From positions 5,518,001 through 5,582,000 of the forward strand of contig CBDIDV010000002.1 in the NCBI GenBank assembly GCA_965277875.1: a DNA stretch of 64,000 nt, in the 5' to 3' direction. The number at the start of each line of letters is the position of its first letter. Positions within the stretch are counted from its first letter, which is position 1. The notes beneath the pieces were generated by a model that worked only from the letters and a program-made list of their open reading frames with translations, did not search any database and was not told the DNA's origin. Source of the DNA: CAWFQB01 sp965277875 (GTDB lineage Bacteria; Armatimonadota; Chthonomonadetes; Chthonomonadales; Chthonomonadaceae). The translations under genes were made by a program, and so were the position numbers. Shown in pieces: positions 1 through 8,585 of the stretch.

Positions 1-412
1 GGGGATGCGTGACGCGATTGGCAAACTCGCCGTCATTGGTCATCAGGAGCAGGCCGTCGCTGTCGGCATCCAGGCGTCCGACCGGGTACACGCGATCCGT
101 GATCTGGGCGAGCAGTTCCAGCACGGTCTTGGACGCGTGCGGGTCGCTGACCGTGCTGGTATAACCGACCGGCTTGTTGAGCATGATATACAGCGGTTTG
201 GGCTTTTCCTGGGTGGCGAGCGGATCGCCGTCTACACGGATGTCGTCGGTCACGAGATCCACCTTGACGCCCATTTCGCGGACGACCTTGCCATTGACGG
301 ACACGCGGCCCTCGGCGATGAGCGCCTCGCAGGCCCTACGTGAGGCGACTCCAGCGGTCGCGAGCGCCTTTTGCAGACGCGGTTTTTCTTTTTCGGCGGT
401 ATTTTTTTCCAT
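1..412 (-). CDS. RsuA/RluB-type rRNA pseudouridine synthase (3' part outside window)
   Basis: This is the first ~137 residues of a 16S/23S rRNA pseudouridine synthase; the rest lies beyond base 1. Translation from the ATG at 412 gives an S4 RNA-binding domain (PRLQKALATAGVASRRACE, then GRVSVNGKVV at about 37-46), the conserved LNKPVGYTST segment and the catalytic loop GRLDADSDGLLLMTNDG with the expected Asp. By family knowledge the enzyme isomerises a specific uridine in rRNA. RsuA, RluB, RluE and RluF cannot be told apart from this fragment. The start lies 75 bases inside the end of the upstream carboxypeptidase gene, in another frame. Confidence 0.9.
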   Translation of the reverse strand, partial: MEKNTAEKEKPRLQKALATAGVASRRACEALIAEGRVSVNGKVVREMGVKVDLVTDDIRVDGDPLATQEKPKPLYIMLNKPVGYTSTVSDPHASKTVLELLAQITDRVYPVGRLDADSDGLLLMTNDGEFANRVTHP

Positions 413-1820
413 AATACTTTAAGGATACCACGCCAAGCGCGAAAAGGGAAGTGAACCAGAGCAGGGATTTACTGCCGCCTTTTGCGCTCACGAGTAAAGC
501 GGGTGGCGGGGCGGCGGGAACATCGCTTGTGGCGAGCAGGGGGGTGGCGTCGAGCGTTTTGCCGTCACGCAGGGTTTCGAGGGTTCCGAGCGGCATTCCC
601 TTGTGGATGGGCGCGGCATGGGGCTGCAAAATCAATCGCGTCTGCATGGGCGGGGCGGTCGCAGCATCACCTTTCGCTACGACCGATTGCAGCGGTTTTT
701 GCGCGAACACGCCCACAGATGCGGCCAGCCCGCCCGTGACCGGGCAGGTTCCCTTCAGTTCGCCCGCGCGCGCTATCGAGCGCGGCGCATAATTGGCATA
801 GCCGTAATCGAGCAGGGCGCAGGTTTCATGCACAAAATCCGGGCTTTTCAGCACGACCGCGATCAACTGCCAGCCGCTGCGCGTGGCCGAGCCGACAAAG
901 CAATGTCCGGCAGGAACCGTCCACCCGGTCTTGACGCCGTCCGCGCCCGCGTACTTGTCCAAAAACTTGTGGCTGTGGTTCCGCATCGTGACATCCATCT
1001 TGTCCATCGAGCGGGTGATGCGGCATTTCCGCAGTTTCGTCACTTCGGCAATACGGGGTTCCTGCATGGCCTGACGGGCGATCAGGGCCAGGTCGCGGGC
1101 GCTGGTGTAGTGGGTCTTGTCGTTCAGGCCGTTGGGGTTGGCAAAGTGGGTATGTGTGCAGCCTAATTGCGCGGCCCGCTGGTTCATCAGATCGGCGAAT
1201 GCGGATACGCTGCCGCTGACGTGTTCTGCCGCATCTACGCAGGCATCGTTCGCCGAGCGCATCAGGATCGCGCGCAGCAGGTCATGGGCCGTGATTTTTT
1301 CGCCCGGCTTCACATGCAGACTGCTCTCGCGGATCGTACTGGCATATTTGCTGGCCGTGATAATCGTGTTCTCGTCCGGCACGCGCTCGCAGAACAGCAG
1401 GGCGGTCATGATTTTGGTCGTGCTTGCCATCGGGCGCGGCTGGTCGGCGTTCTGCTCCCACAGCACCTGTCCGCTAAGGGCGTCAATGAGGATCGCGCTG
1501 ACCGCCTTGATGACCGGCGGAGGCTTGATCGCGCCCTGCCCGACCTGCGGCGCGTCCAGGATAGGCGCGGCGTTCGACGCGGCAGGCGGCAACGGCGTGG
1601 GCGGAACCTGAACGGCATTCGCGGACCTGCCCATTTTTGCGCCCGTCGCGGCCCTTTCGTCGTCTGGCGCGTCTTGTGCAAAAGCGGGCGGCAGCAGCAG
1701 AAACAGGGCCGTGGCAAGCGTCAGCGCGCGCCGTGTCCTGCCTGTTGCGCGTCGTGTGGCAGGTTCGCTATGTCGTCCAGAGCGCGTCTGTAAAGCGGGG
1801 GAGTAGCGTGAGGAAGCGAT
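336..1820 (-). CDS. D-alanyl-D-alanine carboxypeptidase (PBP5/DacF family), probable ATC start
   Basis: This is a periplasmic serine D,D-carboxypeptidase that trims peptidoglycan pentapeptides. The catalytic motifs are all present: ASTTKIM (SxxK), RSANDAC (SxN) and GVKTGWT (KTG). A C-terminal hydrophobic helix with a basic tail (LWFTSLFALGVVSLKYYGKK) suggests membrane anchoring. The first in-frame ATG (1634) would drop the signal peptide. The frame stays open upstream and encodes an Arg-rich stretch, then RRALTLATALFLLLPPAFA before QDAP, a convincing signal sequence. No ATG, GTG or TTG occurs in frame between 1634 and the stop at about 1889. An AGGAGG at 1831-1836 is followed after nine bases by ATC at 1820-1818, which I take as the start. 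The gene is downstream of a consensus promoter. Its end overlaps the pseudouridine synthase gene. Confidence 0.85.
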   Translation of the reverse strand: MASSRYSPALQTRSGRHSEPATRRATGRTRRALTLATALFLLLPPAFAQDAPDDERAATGAKMGRSANAVQVPPTPLPPAASNAAPILDAPQVGQGAIKPPPVIKAVSAILIDALSGQVLWEQNADQPRPMASTTKIMTALLFCERVPDENTIITASKYASTIRESSLHVKPGEKITAHDLLRAILMRSANDACVDAAEHVSGSVSAFADLMNQRAAQLGCTHTHFANPNGLNDKTHYTSARDLALIARQAMQEPRIAEVTKLRKCRITRSMDKMDVTMRNHSHKFLDKYAGADGVKTGWTVPAGHCFVGSATRSGWQLIAVVLKSPDFVHETCALLDYGYANYAPRSIARAGELKGTCPVTGGLAASVGVFAQKPLQSVVAKGDAATAPPMQTRLILQPHAAPIHKGMPLGTLETLRDGKTLDATPLLATSDVPAAPPPALLVSAKGGSKSLLWFTSLFALGVVSLKYYGKKYRRKRKTASAKGARDRWSRLT

Positions 1821-1917
1821 GACCGGAAACCTCCTAAAAGCGGCAAACCAACATCTGCGTACAGGCCGACAACCAGGCGCAAAAGCCTATGTTGTCCCTA
1901 CCTGCACGTATCCCTCC

Positions 1918-1947
1918 ATTATAGCGGTTTTTCGCCTCTTCTGACAA
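1918..1947 (-). promoter_or_regulatory. Sigma-70-type promoter for the carboxypeptidase gene
   Basis: Read on the minus strand, TTGTCA (1947-1942) and a perfect TATAAT (1923-1918) are separated by 18 bases. Transcription would begin near 1911, about 90 bases before the proposed ATC start at 1820, which supports that start. No equally good promoter was found for the divergent DUF262 gene at 2068. Confidence 0.75.
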
Positions 1948-2067
1948 CATCTGCCCAACCGAAAATTATACTCTCCATATCATCATTATGTGTCTTCAGG
2001 GCAAAAACTTATCAAGAAAATACCTGCGCATGAAGGAATTTTGTCTGTTCGGCTATAAGTAAGGCGT

Positions 2068-3747
2068 ATGACAACTGCAAACATTTCTGGGCATGAATAC
2101 GCAATACAGAAAGTTTTTAGCAATGACTTTGTTTTCAGTATTCCTCGCTACCAACGTCCTTATTCATGGACAACAGAGGAAGCCGGAGCATTGCTGAATG
2201 ACTTGCTAGGTTACATGGGCAGTAGCGTTACGCCTGTGGATGAGCTGAATCCTTACTTCTTAGGCAGCATTGTTCTTATCAAGGACAATACTGCGCCATC
2301 AGAAGTTGTGGATGGACAGCAACGCCTTACCACGCTTACTATCCTTCTCGCCGCTATACGCGCCTCCGTGCCTTCTGCACTTGAGCAACACCTGACTGTA
2401 TACCTTTACGAAAAGGGCAGCCCTTTCACGGGAACGCCGGATCGATATCGTCTTACTCTGCGCGACCGAGATGCTAATTTTTTCCGTGATTACATCCAAG
2501 TGTCGGGTGGCCTAAACCTCCTCTCTAACTTGAACAGTACGCTTCTGACAGATAGCCAGCGTAATATTGTTCAAAATGCACGCTTGTATCTTGACAAATT
2601 AGCTAATCTTCCCAACGATCAGGTAGAGCGTTTAGCAAAGTTTATTCTCACACGCTGTTTTCTTATTGTGGTTTCCACGCCTGACTTGGCGAGTGCGTTC
2701 CGCATTTTCATGGTGCTGAATGATCGAGGAATGGATTTATCCGTCACTGACATTTTGAAGGCAGATGTGATTGGCAACATACCATACGCTGAACAGGATG
2801 CCTATACGCACAAGTGGGAGAGTGCAGAAGAAAGTTTAGGGCGTAAGCCGTTCGAGGAACTGTTCGCCCACATTCGCACCATTCGGCTGAAAGTCAAGCA
2901 AAAAGAAACTATACTGGAAGAATTTCGCAAGAGTATTCTGACGAAGCAAATACCGCAGCAGTTCATTGACGATATAGTCATACCGTATGCGGAAGCTTAT
3001 AGAGTCATCAAAGAGGCGGACTACTCCAGCACAGGTCAGGCTGATACTGTCAATCGGCTCTTCGATTGGCTTAACCGCATAGATAACTTTGACTGGATGC
3101 CGTCGGCTTTGGCCTATTTTGTTTTGAACAGCAGCAATCCCACCAACTTGATTACTTTCCTAACCGGGTTAGAACGACTTGCTGCCGGTCTGATGATTTT
3201 GCGTGCCGATGTTAATGCACGCCTGAACCGCTATGCTGACGTACTAAGCTCTATTGAGAGCGGCACTGCTTCACAAACGACTTATCCATTGAATCTGACT
3301 TCCTCCGAGTGTGCGGGCATTCGCCACTCCTTAGCTGGCGACCTTTATAATCAACCTCGTTTTCGCACCTACGTGTTGTTGCGCTTGGACGAGTATCTTG
3401 CTGGCGCTGGCGCTACCTATAACTACAAAGTTATCAGCGTAGAGCATGTGTTACCTCAGAACCCTCCATTAAACAGCCAATGGCTTACTCTGTTTCCAGA
3501 CCTTCAACAACGTGAGCAATACGTTCATAAACTCGGGAATTTGGTGTTGCTGTCGAAACAAAAAAACAGTCAGGCACAAAACTACGATTTTGGCCGGAAG
3601 AAGCAACTATATTTCTTGGGGAAAAACGGTGTATCCCCATTCGTACTCACAACACAGGTGCTGAACGAGTCCGATTGGACGCCCACAGTAATAGATCAGC
3701 GACAACTACAGTTGCTGCAAACCCTTTCGACCATCTGGAACTTGTAA
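2068..3747 (+). CDS. DUF262-DUF1524 (GmrSD-like) endonuclease/NTPase, 559 aa
   Basis: This is a single-chain relative of the GmrS (DUF262) and GmrD (DUF1524) type IV restriction subunits, known for attacking modified phage DNA. The N-terminus carries the DUF262 signatures IPRYQRPYSW (25-34) and VDGQQRLTTL (81-90), followed later by FMVLNDRGMDLSVTDILKAD. The C-terminus has the HNH-like DUF1524 pattern: EHVLPQNP with the histidine at about 460, and KLGNLVLLSKQKN at about 488-500. Base composition is visibly more AT-rich than the surrounding genes, which suggests transfer. The next gene, an antitoxin, begins only 13 bases after the stop, so the two may be cotranscribed. A role in phage defence is inferred; the substrate is unknown. 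Confidence 0.85.
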   Translation: MTTANISGHEYAIQKVFSNDFVFSIPRYQRPYSWTTEEAGALLNDLLGYMGSSVTPVDELNPYFLGSIVLIKDNTAPSEVVDGQQRLTTLTILLAAIRASVPSALEQHLTVYLYEKGSPFTGTPDRYRLTLRDRDANFFRDYIQVSGGLNLLSNLNSTLLTDSQRNIVQNARLYLDKLANLPNDQVERLAKFILTRCFLIVVSTPDLASAFRIFMVLNDRGMDLSVTDILKADVIGNIPYAEQDAYTHKWESAEESLGRKPFEELFAHIRTIRLKVKQKETILEEFRKSILTKQIPQQFIDDIVIPYAEAYRVIKEADYSSTGQADTVNRLFDWLNRIDNFDWMPSALAYFVLNSSNPTNLITFLTGLERLAAGLMILRADVNARLNRYADVLSSIESGTASQTTYPLNLTSSECAGIRHSLAGDLYNQPRFRTYVLLRLDEYLAGAGATYNYKVISVEHVLPQNPPLNSQWLTLFPDLQQREQYVHKLGNLVLLSKQKNSQAQNYDFGRKKQLYFLGKNGVSPFVLTTQVLNESDWTPTVIDQRQLQLLQTLSTIWNL

Positions 3748-3760
3748 AAGGGAGGTGAGC

Positions 3761-3991
3761 ATGACCGTGTACGAAGCAACCATTGCCAAAATACAGCAAC
3801 TGCCGGAAACGCTAGCGCAGGAAGTTCAAGATTACGTAGACTTTCTGCTGACGCGCGCCGACCTGGTACGCTGGCAGTCCGTGCAGCATCTTTCCGAGGC
3901 GAAAACGCTGGCAGAGGCCGACATGTCGGATTACCTCATCAACCTTGAATCCTATGAAGAGCAGTTGGCGCGTGGAGAAATAAAATGGTGA
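3761..3991 (+). CDS. DUF2281/VapB-like antitoxin
   Basis: A 76-residue protein with the layout of DUF2281-type antitoxins: an N-terminal helix (ATIAKIQQLPETLAQEVQDYVDFLL) and an acidic C-terminal tail that would wrap the toxin. I chose the ATG at 3761; a GTG at 3755 lies inside the GGAGG ribosome site (3751-3755) and is unlikely. The last seven bases overlap the toxin gene, the usual coupled arrangement. As in other type II modules it would neutralise the toxin and repress its own promoter. No operator is apparent between this gene and the preceding DUF262 gene, so the module may depend on the upstream promoter. Confidence 0.75.
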   Translation: MTVYEATIAKIQQLPETLAQEVQDYVDFLLTRADLVRWQSVQHLSEAKTLAEADMSDYLINLESYEEQLARGEIKW

Positions 3992-4329
3992 CAGTGCAGC
4001 GAGGGAACGTTGTGCAGTGCGATTTGAACCCCGTTGTCGGAACCGAGCAGGCCGGTATTCGCCCTGTCGTAGTTCTGCAAACTGACCGGGCCAATGCTGC
4101 CAGTCCGCACACCATCATTGCGCCCTTTACAAGCAAAATTCGTGGAGCGTTACTGCCGTCTCATGTGCTGATGCCCGCAGGTTCCGGCGGTTTGCCACAA
4201 GATTCGGTTTTGTTGTGTGAGCAAATACGCGTCATAGACACGCGGCGTATCCGGCAGGTGTGGGGCCAACTTGACGCGGAACAAATGGACAAAGTGGCAG
4301 AAGCACTACGCGCTATCCTGGGCATTTGA
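3985..4329 (+). CDS. MazF/PemK-family mRNA interferase toxin
   Basis: A 114-residue toxin of the PemK/MazF fold, a sequence-specific endoribonuclease by family. The diagnostic N-terminal strand-loop-strand RGNVVQCDLNP, then GTEQAGIRPVVVLQ (19-32), is intact, followed by the TIIAPFTSKIR segment and DSVLLCEQIRVIDTRRI, where the conserved catalytic-core region lies. It overlaps its antitoxin gene by seven bases. A good rho-independent terminator follows at 4368-4398. Its placement beside a GmrSD-like gene suggests it may act as an addiction or back-up abortive-infection module for that locus; this is inference. Confidence 0.88.
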   Translation: MVTVQRGNVVQCDLNPVVGTEQAGIRPVVVLQTDRANAASPHTIIAPFTSKIRGALLPSHVLMPAGSGGLPQDSVLLCEQIRVIDTRRIRQVWGQLDAEQMDKVAEALRAILGI

Positions 4330-4367
4330 GTTCAGCATTGCCGGGTGTACCTTGCCGCCAATAAGCT

Positions 4368-4398
4368 CCCCGCAGGCGCTGTACTGTGCGGGGTTTTT
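4368..4398 (+). terminator. Rho-independent terminator after mazF-like gene
   Basis: A seven-base stem CCCCGCA/TGCGGGG (4368-4374 with 4387-4393) is followed directly by TTTTT. It closes the DUF262-antitoxin-toxin unit. Confidence 0.75.
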
Positions 4399-4473
4399 AC
4401 TTGAACTGTGATGTACGCAAGCCAGTAATGTCATGGGGCGGCGCACGGCGGCGCGCAATGGAGAGTTCACCCT

Positions 4474-5469
4474 ATGGCGCAGATCGTGATTGGGATAGAT
4501 GGGGGCGGAACCTATACGCGGGTGGCAGTGGCCGATCTGTCGGGGCGGATACTGGCGACGGCGACGGGCGGCGCGGCAAGCCCGAACAAAACAGCCCATG
4601 CCAGGGAGAACGTGCAGAACGCAATTCACGAGGCGGTGTCCCGCGCCGGATGCAGGCTTGAAGAGGTCGCAGGGTTGGTGGCCGGGATCGCGGGACTGGA
4701 CTCGCCAAACGATCAGCAGTGGGCCGAGGCCTTTACCGATTTGCCGGGGCTTGCATGCCCGCGCCAGCATGTGAATGATGCGGTCGTGGCACACGCGGGG
4801 GCGCTCAGATCGCAGCCCGGTATCATCGCCATATCAGGAACAGGCAGCATCGTATTCGGAGTGACCGAAGCGGGGCGACATCTGCGTAACTATGATTTTC
4901 ACCAGTATGCGCATTCGGCGGCGCGTTACCTGTCCTATGAGGTCGTGCATCGCATTCTGGCGAACGATGTTCAGGCGGCGGACGGCCCCTTTGTCGCCGA
5001 TGTTCTGGCCTATTGGCAGGTTGAAACGGTCGCCCAACTGCGGGAACGGGGCATAAGCGGGTTTGTGTCCGAGCGTTTCGAGCGTGACCGCCTGTTTGGC
5101 GCAATGGCTCCCCTTGTCACGAACGCGGCCCTGAACGGCGTTCCGCTTGCTGTATCCGTGTGCGCTGCCGCTGCCGCTGCGCTTGGCATCGGCATTCGCC
5201 TTCTGGGAAACTGCTTTGCGGGTGAGACAGTATCCGTCGCGCTCATCGGAGGAGTGGTAAATAGCGCGGCCATGCGGCAGGCCGTTGAGATCGTGCTGAC
5301 ACAGGACGCGCACAAACATTTTCAGATCGTGGAAGCGGCGTATTCGAGCGAGGCCGGGGCCGTCCTGATGGCCCTTGCGCGGCAGGGCGTCATTAGCAAT
5401 GAGGCCGTATTCCACGCACTTGGTCAGGCAGGGCAGATGCAGGCCGCAACGGTCGGTGATAATAGCTAA
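4474..5469 (+). CDS. BadF/BadG-family N-acetylglucosamine kinase-like protein
   Basis: A 331-residue ASKHA-fold sugar kinase or ATPase. The phosphate-1 motif is GIDGGGTYTRVAV (7-19), a DAVVAHAGAL segment lies near 100-110, and the phosphate-2/adenosine motif AISGTGSIVFG is near 115-125. The late VALIGGVVNSAAMRQAVE segment also fits. The best family match is the eukaryotic-type N-acetylglucosamine kinase branch, which would phosphorylate GlcNAc for murein recycling or amino-sugar entry. The substrate cannot be fixed from sequence. It is not in an operon with the following catalase gene, from which 181 bases separate it. Confidence 0.8.
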   Translation: MAQIVIGIDGGGTYTRVAVADLSGRILATATGGAASPNKTAHARENVQNAIHEAVSRAGCRLEEVAGLVAGIAGLDSPNDQQWAEAFTDLPGLACPRQHVNDAVVAHAGALRSQPGIIAISGTGSIVFGVTEAGRHLRNYDFHQYAHSAARYLSYEVVHRILANDVQAADGPFVADVLAYWQVETVAQLRERGISGFVSERFERDRLFGAMAPLVTNAALNGVPLAVSVCAAAAAALGIGIRLLGNCFAGETVSVALIGGVVNSAAMRQAVEIVLTQDAHKHFQIVEAAYSSEAGAVLMALARQGVISNEAVFHALGQAGQMQAATVGDNS

Positions 5470-5650
5470 ATGACATCTAGTGTCGTTTAAGCGTGAAAAT
5501 ACCGCTGTTTGTGCGAACACTTCCTCTATGAAGGCGTAAAAGGGAGGGTTTACGCTGTGACCGGAGCGGCCTGCCATGCCGCTCACTCTTCCCGCCACGC
5601 CCTTCCACAGACGGAAAAGGCCGGGGAAGATTTCAGGAAGGAAGTTTGTG

Positions 5651-6553
5651 ATGATTACACGTTCCGAGAAACTGCTGATTGCTCTGCCCGAACCCACGGG
5701 CGCCCTGCCCAAGAGCGCCGCTGCGGTGCAGGAACTGATGGGCGGTAAGTTCGGCGAAATGTCCACGCTGATGAACTACACGTTTCAGTCGTTCAACATG
5801 CGGGGCCGCAAAGAAATCCGCCCGTTCTACGAATTGATCGCCAACATCGCCGCCGAAGAGTACGGGCATATCGAACTGGTGTCGTATGCGATTACCATGC
5901 TGATGAGCGGCGCGACCACGCGCGGCAAGAACCCCGACGACACGCCTCTGGCGAGCGCGCTGGACGACCCGTACACATACCACTATCAGTACAGCGGGCA
6001 GGCGTCCGTTCCCTTCGACAGCTTCGGCAATCCGTGGACGGGCAACAATGTCTTTACGAGCGGCAACCTGAAGCTGGACCTGCTGCACAACTTCTTCCTG
6101 GAATGCGGCGCGCGCGCCAACAAGATGAAGACCTACGAGATGTGTTCCGACCCGACTACGCGCGCCCTGACCGGCTACCTGCTGGTACGCGGCGGCATTC
6201 ACATCGTGGCGTATGCCAAGGCGCTGGAAAAACTGACCGGTGTGGAAGTCGGCAAACTCTTGCCCATTCCTGACATGAGCAATGACAAGTACGACGAGGC
6301 GCGCAAGCTCAATGAGCAGGGCCTGCATCTCAAATTGTACCGTTACAGCACCGAGGATTATACGCGCCTGGGCGAGATCTGGAACGGCCCGCATCCTGAA
6401 GACGGTCAGCCGCTCGTGGTCGTGGACGGCCCGCCCGAAGGCGTCCCGTACCCGGACTTCCCCGCCGAACCGCAGGTGGGCGCACCCTACGCCGACCCCG
6501 AAATGTTCAAGGACATCGCCAAAAAGATGTTCGGCGGCAACCTGAACATCTAA
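5651..6553 (+). CDS. Manganese-containing (pseudo)catalase
   Basis: A 300-residue non-heme dimanganese catalase that disproportionates hydrogen peroxide, probably in the cytoplasm. The ligand set of the family is complete: Glu36 (KFGEMST), Glu70 and His73 (AAEEYGHIE), Glu151 (FFLECGARANK) and His184 (RGGIHIVAYAK). The spacing matches the characterised thermophile enzymes apart from a four-residue offset after His73. The ATG at 5651 was chosen over upstream in-frame ATGs because it follows AGGAAGGAAG at 5635-5644 and matches the family N-terminus. The gene stands alone and two hairpins follow it. Confidence 0.95.
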   Translation: MITRSEKLLIALPEPTGALPKSAAAVQELMGGKFGEMSTLMNYTFQSFNMRGRKEIRPFYELIANIAAEEYGHIELVSYAITMLMSGATTRGKNPDDTPLASALDDPYTYHYQYSGQASVPFDSFGNPWTGNNVFTSGNLKLDLLHNFFLECGARANKMKTYEMCSDPTTRALTGYLLVRGGIHIVAYAKALEKLTGVEVGKLLPIPDMSNDKYDEARKLNEQGLHLKLYRYSTEDYTRLGEIWNGPHPEDGQPLVVVDGPPEGVPYPDFPAEPQVGAPYADPEMFKDIAKKMFGGNLNI

Positions 6554-6950
6554 TATCGCCGTTTGCTATCGGCGCATAAACGCGCCGATCTGTAATGACA
6601 AACAAGCCCCGCCCCGGTTCAGAGTTGAACTATGGCGGGGCTTCGCTGCCCTTTCTGCCTGCGCGTCGCCGAATAAAACACACTCAAAAAATCCTGAAAC
6701 AGCAAAAAAGATTGAAACCTCTGCCGCTCCTCTTCTGTCTAATACCGCACAAGCGTCTACTATACAGGAAGGGGGACCATCGCCTATGCTTCACCTGTTG
6801 CCCTTGCCGCCCTGACGCGCAAGTGGTCACGATGCCACGGTAAAACAACCGCATACCACAACGAGAAACTGCGGCGGGAGCGCTGTATTGCCATTTTTCA
6901 GCCCGTTTCTCTTCATAACCGCATTGAACGCGCCGCCGCATTGATTTCCA
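6554..6950. other. Intergenic stretch between convergent genes
   Basis: Apart from the two hairpins at 6568-6643 I see no supported gene. The short open frames here have no ribosome site and no recognisable composition. Confidence 0.5.
6568..6643 (+). terminator. Tandem hairpins after the catalase gene
   Basis: Two stems occur in series. The first pairs ATCGGCGC with GCGCCGAT (6568-6589). The second pairs AAGCCCCGCC with GGCGGGGCTT (6604-6613 with 6634-6643). Neither is followed by a clean T-run, so termination is likely but not certain. Because the next gene is convergent, they may serve both strands. Confidence 0.55.
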
Positions 6951-8585
6951 TTACGCCGCCGGACGCAGGGCCGTTAGTGCGCTTTCACCCGGCGCGTTCA
7001 GGGCAGCGAAAAAGGCGTCTTCGTCCCCGGTCGTGCGGGACTGTTCCTCTTGGGTGGGCAGGGGGAACAGCGGGGCGTTGCCCAGAACGTACTCGGCGAT
7101 GCGGTCGAGATCGCGGTCGCGGCCTGGAGCCAGTTCCGCCACGCTCTCGTAGTTCAAATCCGCCTGAAAGTAGTTGCCGCTGATCCTCACCTTGTCGAAA
7201 GGTATGCAAATGCCTAGAAACAGGCGTGACATGAAGCGATACGCCAGCCGCTGCGTGTCCGCGTCCCGTCTGTCCTGAACGCTATCTGCTGTCGCGTTCG
7301 TCGTCACTGCCGTCATCACGTCCGTCATTATCGCGTCAACGTCGGACGCGCTTCGTATTTCGCGCGTGAAGCCGCAGTCCTTGTAATAGGCCAGGCCCGC
7401 ATGAACGAGCGGGATGCCCTGACACGCCATCTCCAGCCCCGCCGTACTGCCGTAGCTCAGGCCCGCGCTCGCCACGTCCATCAGGCCATACGTGCTGACT
7501 TTTTCCGTGGGCATCACAAGGCGCGCGTTATCCGGCAGGCGCTCGCGCAGCCTGTCGTACCACATCAGAACGCGGTCATCGAACTGCGCGTGATCCTGCT
7601 CGTTGGGGTGGACGCGGATCACAAGCGCGTATTCAGGATGTGCGCCGAACCATTGCGCGGTTCGCTCGATCCATTCCAGTTGATCTAAAGCGCGGGCGCG
7701 GTCTGCCACGCTGCCCTCGCAGTCGGAACTGGTGCAAAGCAGGGCCAGCGGTCTGTCCGGCAGGCCCAGGTCGGCGCAGATTTCGGCGCGGCTTTGCGCG
7801 GTTTGCTGCACGGGACTGAACGCGGCCCAGTTCATGTTCGCGCCGCCTCGCCGTTGATTGAGCAGATGCGTGACGGCTTCGAGTTCGGTTCGGGCGAGCG
7901 GCACATCCCGCCACGCCGCCCACCGTTCCTGATACCCCGCCATGTCGCCCGCCACGCCCGACGTGACAAAGCCGACCGTGTTATCCATCCAGCCCCGCTC
8001 GTGGATCACGACCCGAATGTTCCGCGCCCGCGCGATCTCGACCGCCACGCGATTGAGAAAAAATGTGCCGTTGAGCGTGACAAGGCAGTCGGGATTATAT
8101 TTGTCGTACAGGCGCGGTATGGCAATCGCGGCCTGCGCCGCGCCGATGAGCAGGGTGCGATACGACGCCTCGACTTCGGGCCGTTCGATGCAGGGGCGCA
8201 GGGTGTGCCAGCGCGAAATCATGTCGGGTTTTAGCCACGCGCCCAGCGGCAGGCCCGCATAACACGCCGTTTCGAGTTCTTCGACAGGCAGCTCTGTGGC
8301 CCATTCCTCAATCCGCGTTTTCTCTTTACCCGTAATCGCCGTTTGAAAATACTCCGCCTTGTGCCGTAGCTGCGGCAGCACGGACTGCGTGTAATCGCGG
8401 CAGTTCGCGCACACGGACTCGCGATCTTCCATCGGCATGGGGGCCATGCCGCAATTCGGCAGGCCCGAACAGGTGAGAAACCGCACCACATGACCGCGCT
8501 GCCTTAGCGCATGTCCCATCGTGGTTTCCCAGAGCGTGTGCGGCAGCCAGGGCGCGTAGGGTGTAAAGAAAAGTATGGTTTGCAT
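6951..8585 (-). CDS. Capsule/surface-polysaccharide-type GT-B protein, 544 aa
   Basis: This is the last gene of the minus-strand glycan operon. The N-terminus reads MQTILFFTPYAPWLPHTLWE, typical of a nucleotide-sugar glycosyltransferase opening strand. The middle (LVTLNGTFFLNRVAVEIAR, then VIHERGWMDN) and the late donor-site-like stretch (YGSTAGLEMACQGIPLVHAG) resemble capsule polysaccharide biosynthesis and Kdo-transferase-like GT-B proteins. Cysteines at GLPNCGM and CANCRDY near residues 40-65 could form a small metal or disulfide site. A role in transferring or assembling the nonulosonic-acid-like sugar made by the operon is inferred from position. The start codon directly follows a CAACAA-rich repeat with no obvious Shine-Dalgarno. 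Confidence 0.65.
   Translation of the reverse strand: MQTILFFTPYAPWLPHTLWETTMGHALRQRGHVVRFLTCSGLPNCGMAPMPMEDRESVCANCRDYTQSVLPQLRHKAEYFQTAITGKEKTRIEEWATELPVEELETACYAGLPLGAWLKPDMISRWHTLRPCIERPEVEASYRTLLIGAAQAAIAIPRLYDKYNPDCLVTLNGTFFLNRVAVEIARARNIRVVIHERGWMDNTVGFVTSGVAGDMAGYQERWAAWRDVPLARTELEAVTHLLNQRRGGANMNWAAFSPVQQTAQSRAEICADLGLPDRPLALLCTSSDCEGSVADRARALDQLEWIERTAQWFGAHPEYALVIRVHPNEQDHAQFDDRVLMWYDRLRERLPDNARLVMPTEKVSTYGLMDVASAGLSYGSTAGLEMACQGIPLVHAGLAYYKDCGFTREIRSASDVDAIMTDVMTAVTTNATADSVQDRRDADTQRLAYRFMSRLFLGICIPFDKVRISGNYFQADLNYESVAELAPGRDRDLDRIAEYVLGNAPLFPLPTQEEQSRTTGDEDAFFAALNAPGESALTALRPAA

Noticed and set aside
2299..2499. Small minus-strand gene inside the DUF262 gene
   Set aside because: No promoter or ribosome site and it overlaps conserved DUF262 motifs on the other strand.
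4834..5766. 310-codon minus-strand frame across the kinase and catalase starts
   Set aside because: It overlaps two well-supported forward genes and has no recognisable protein pattern.
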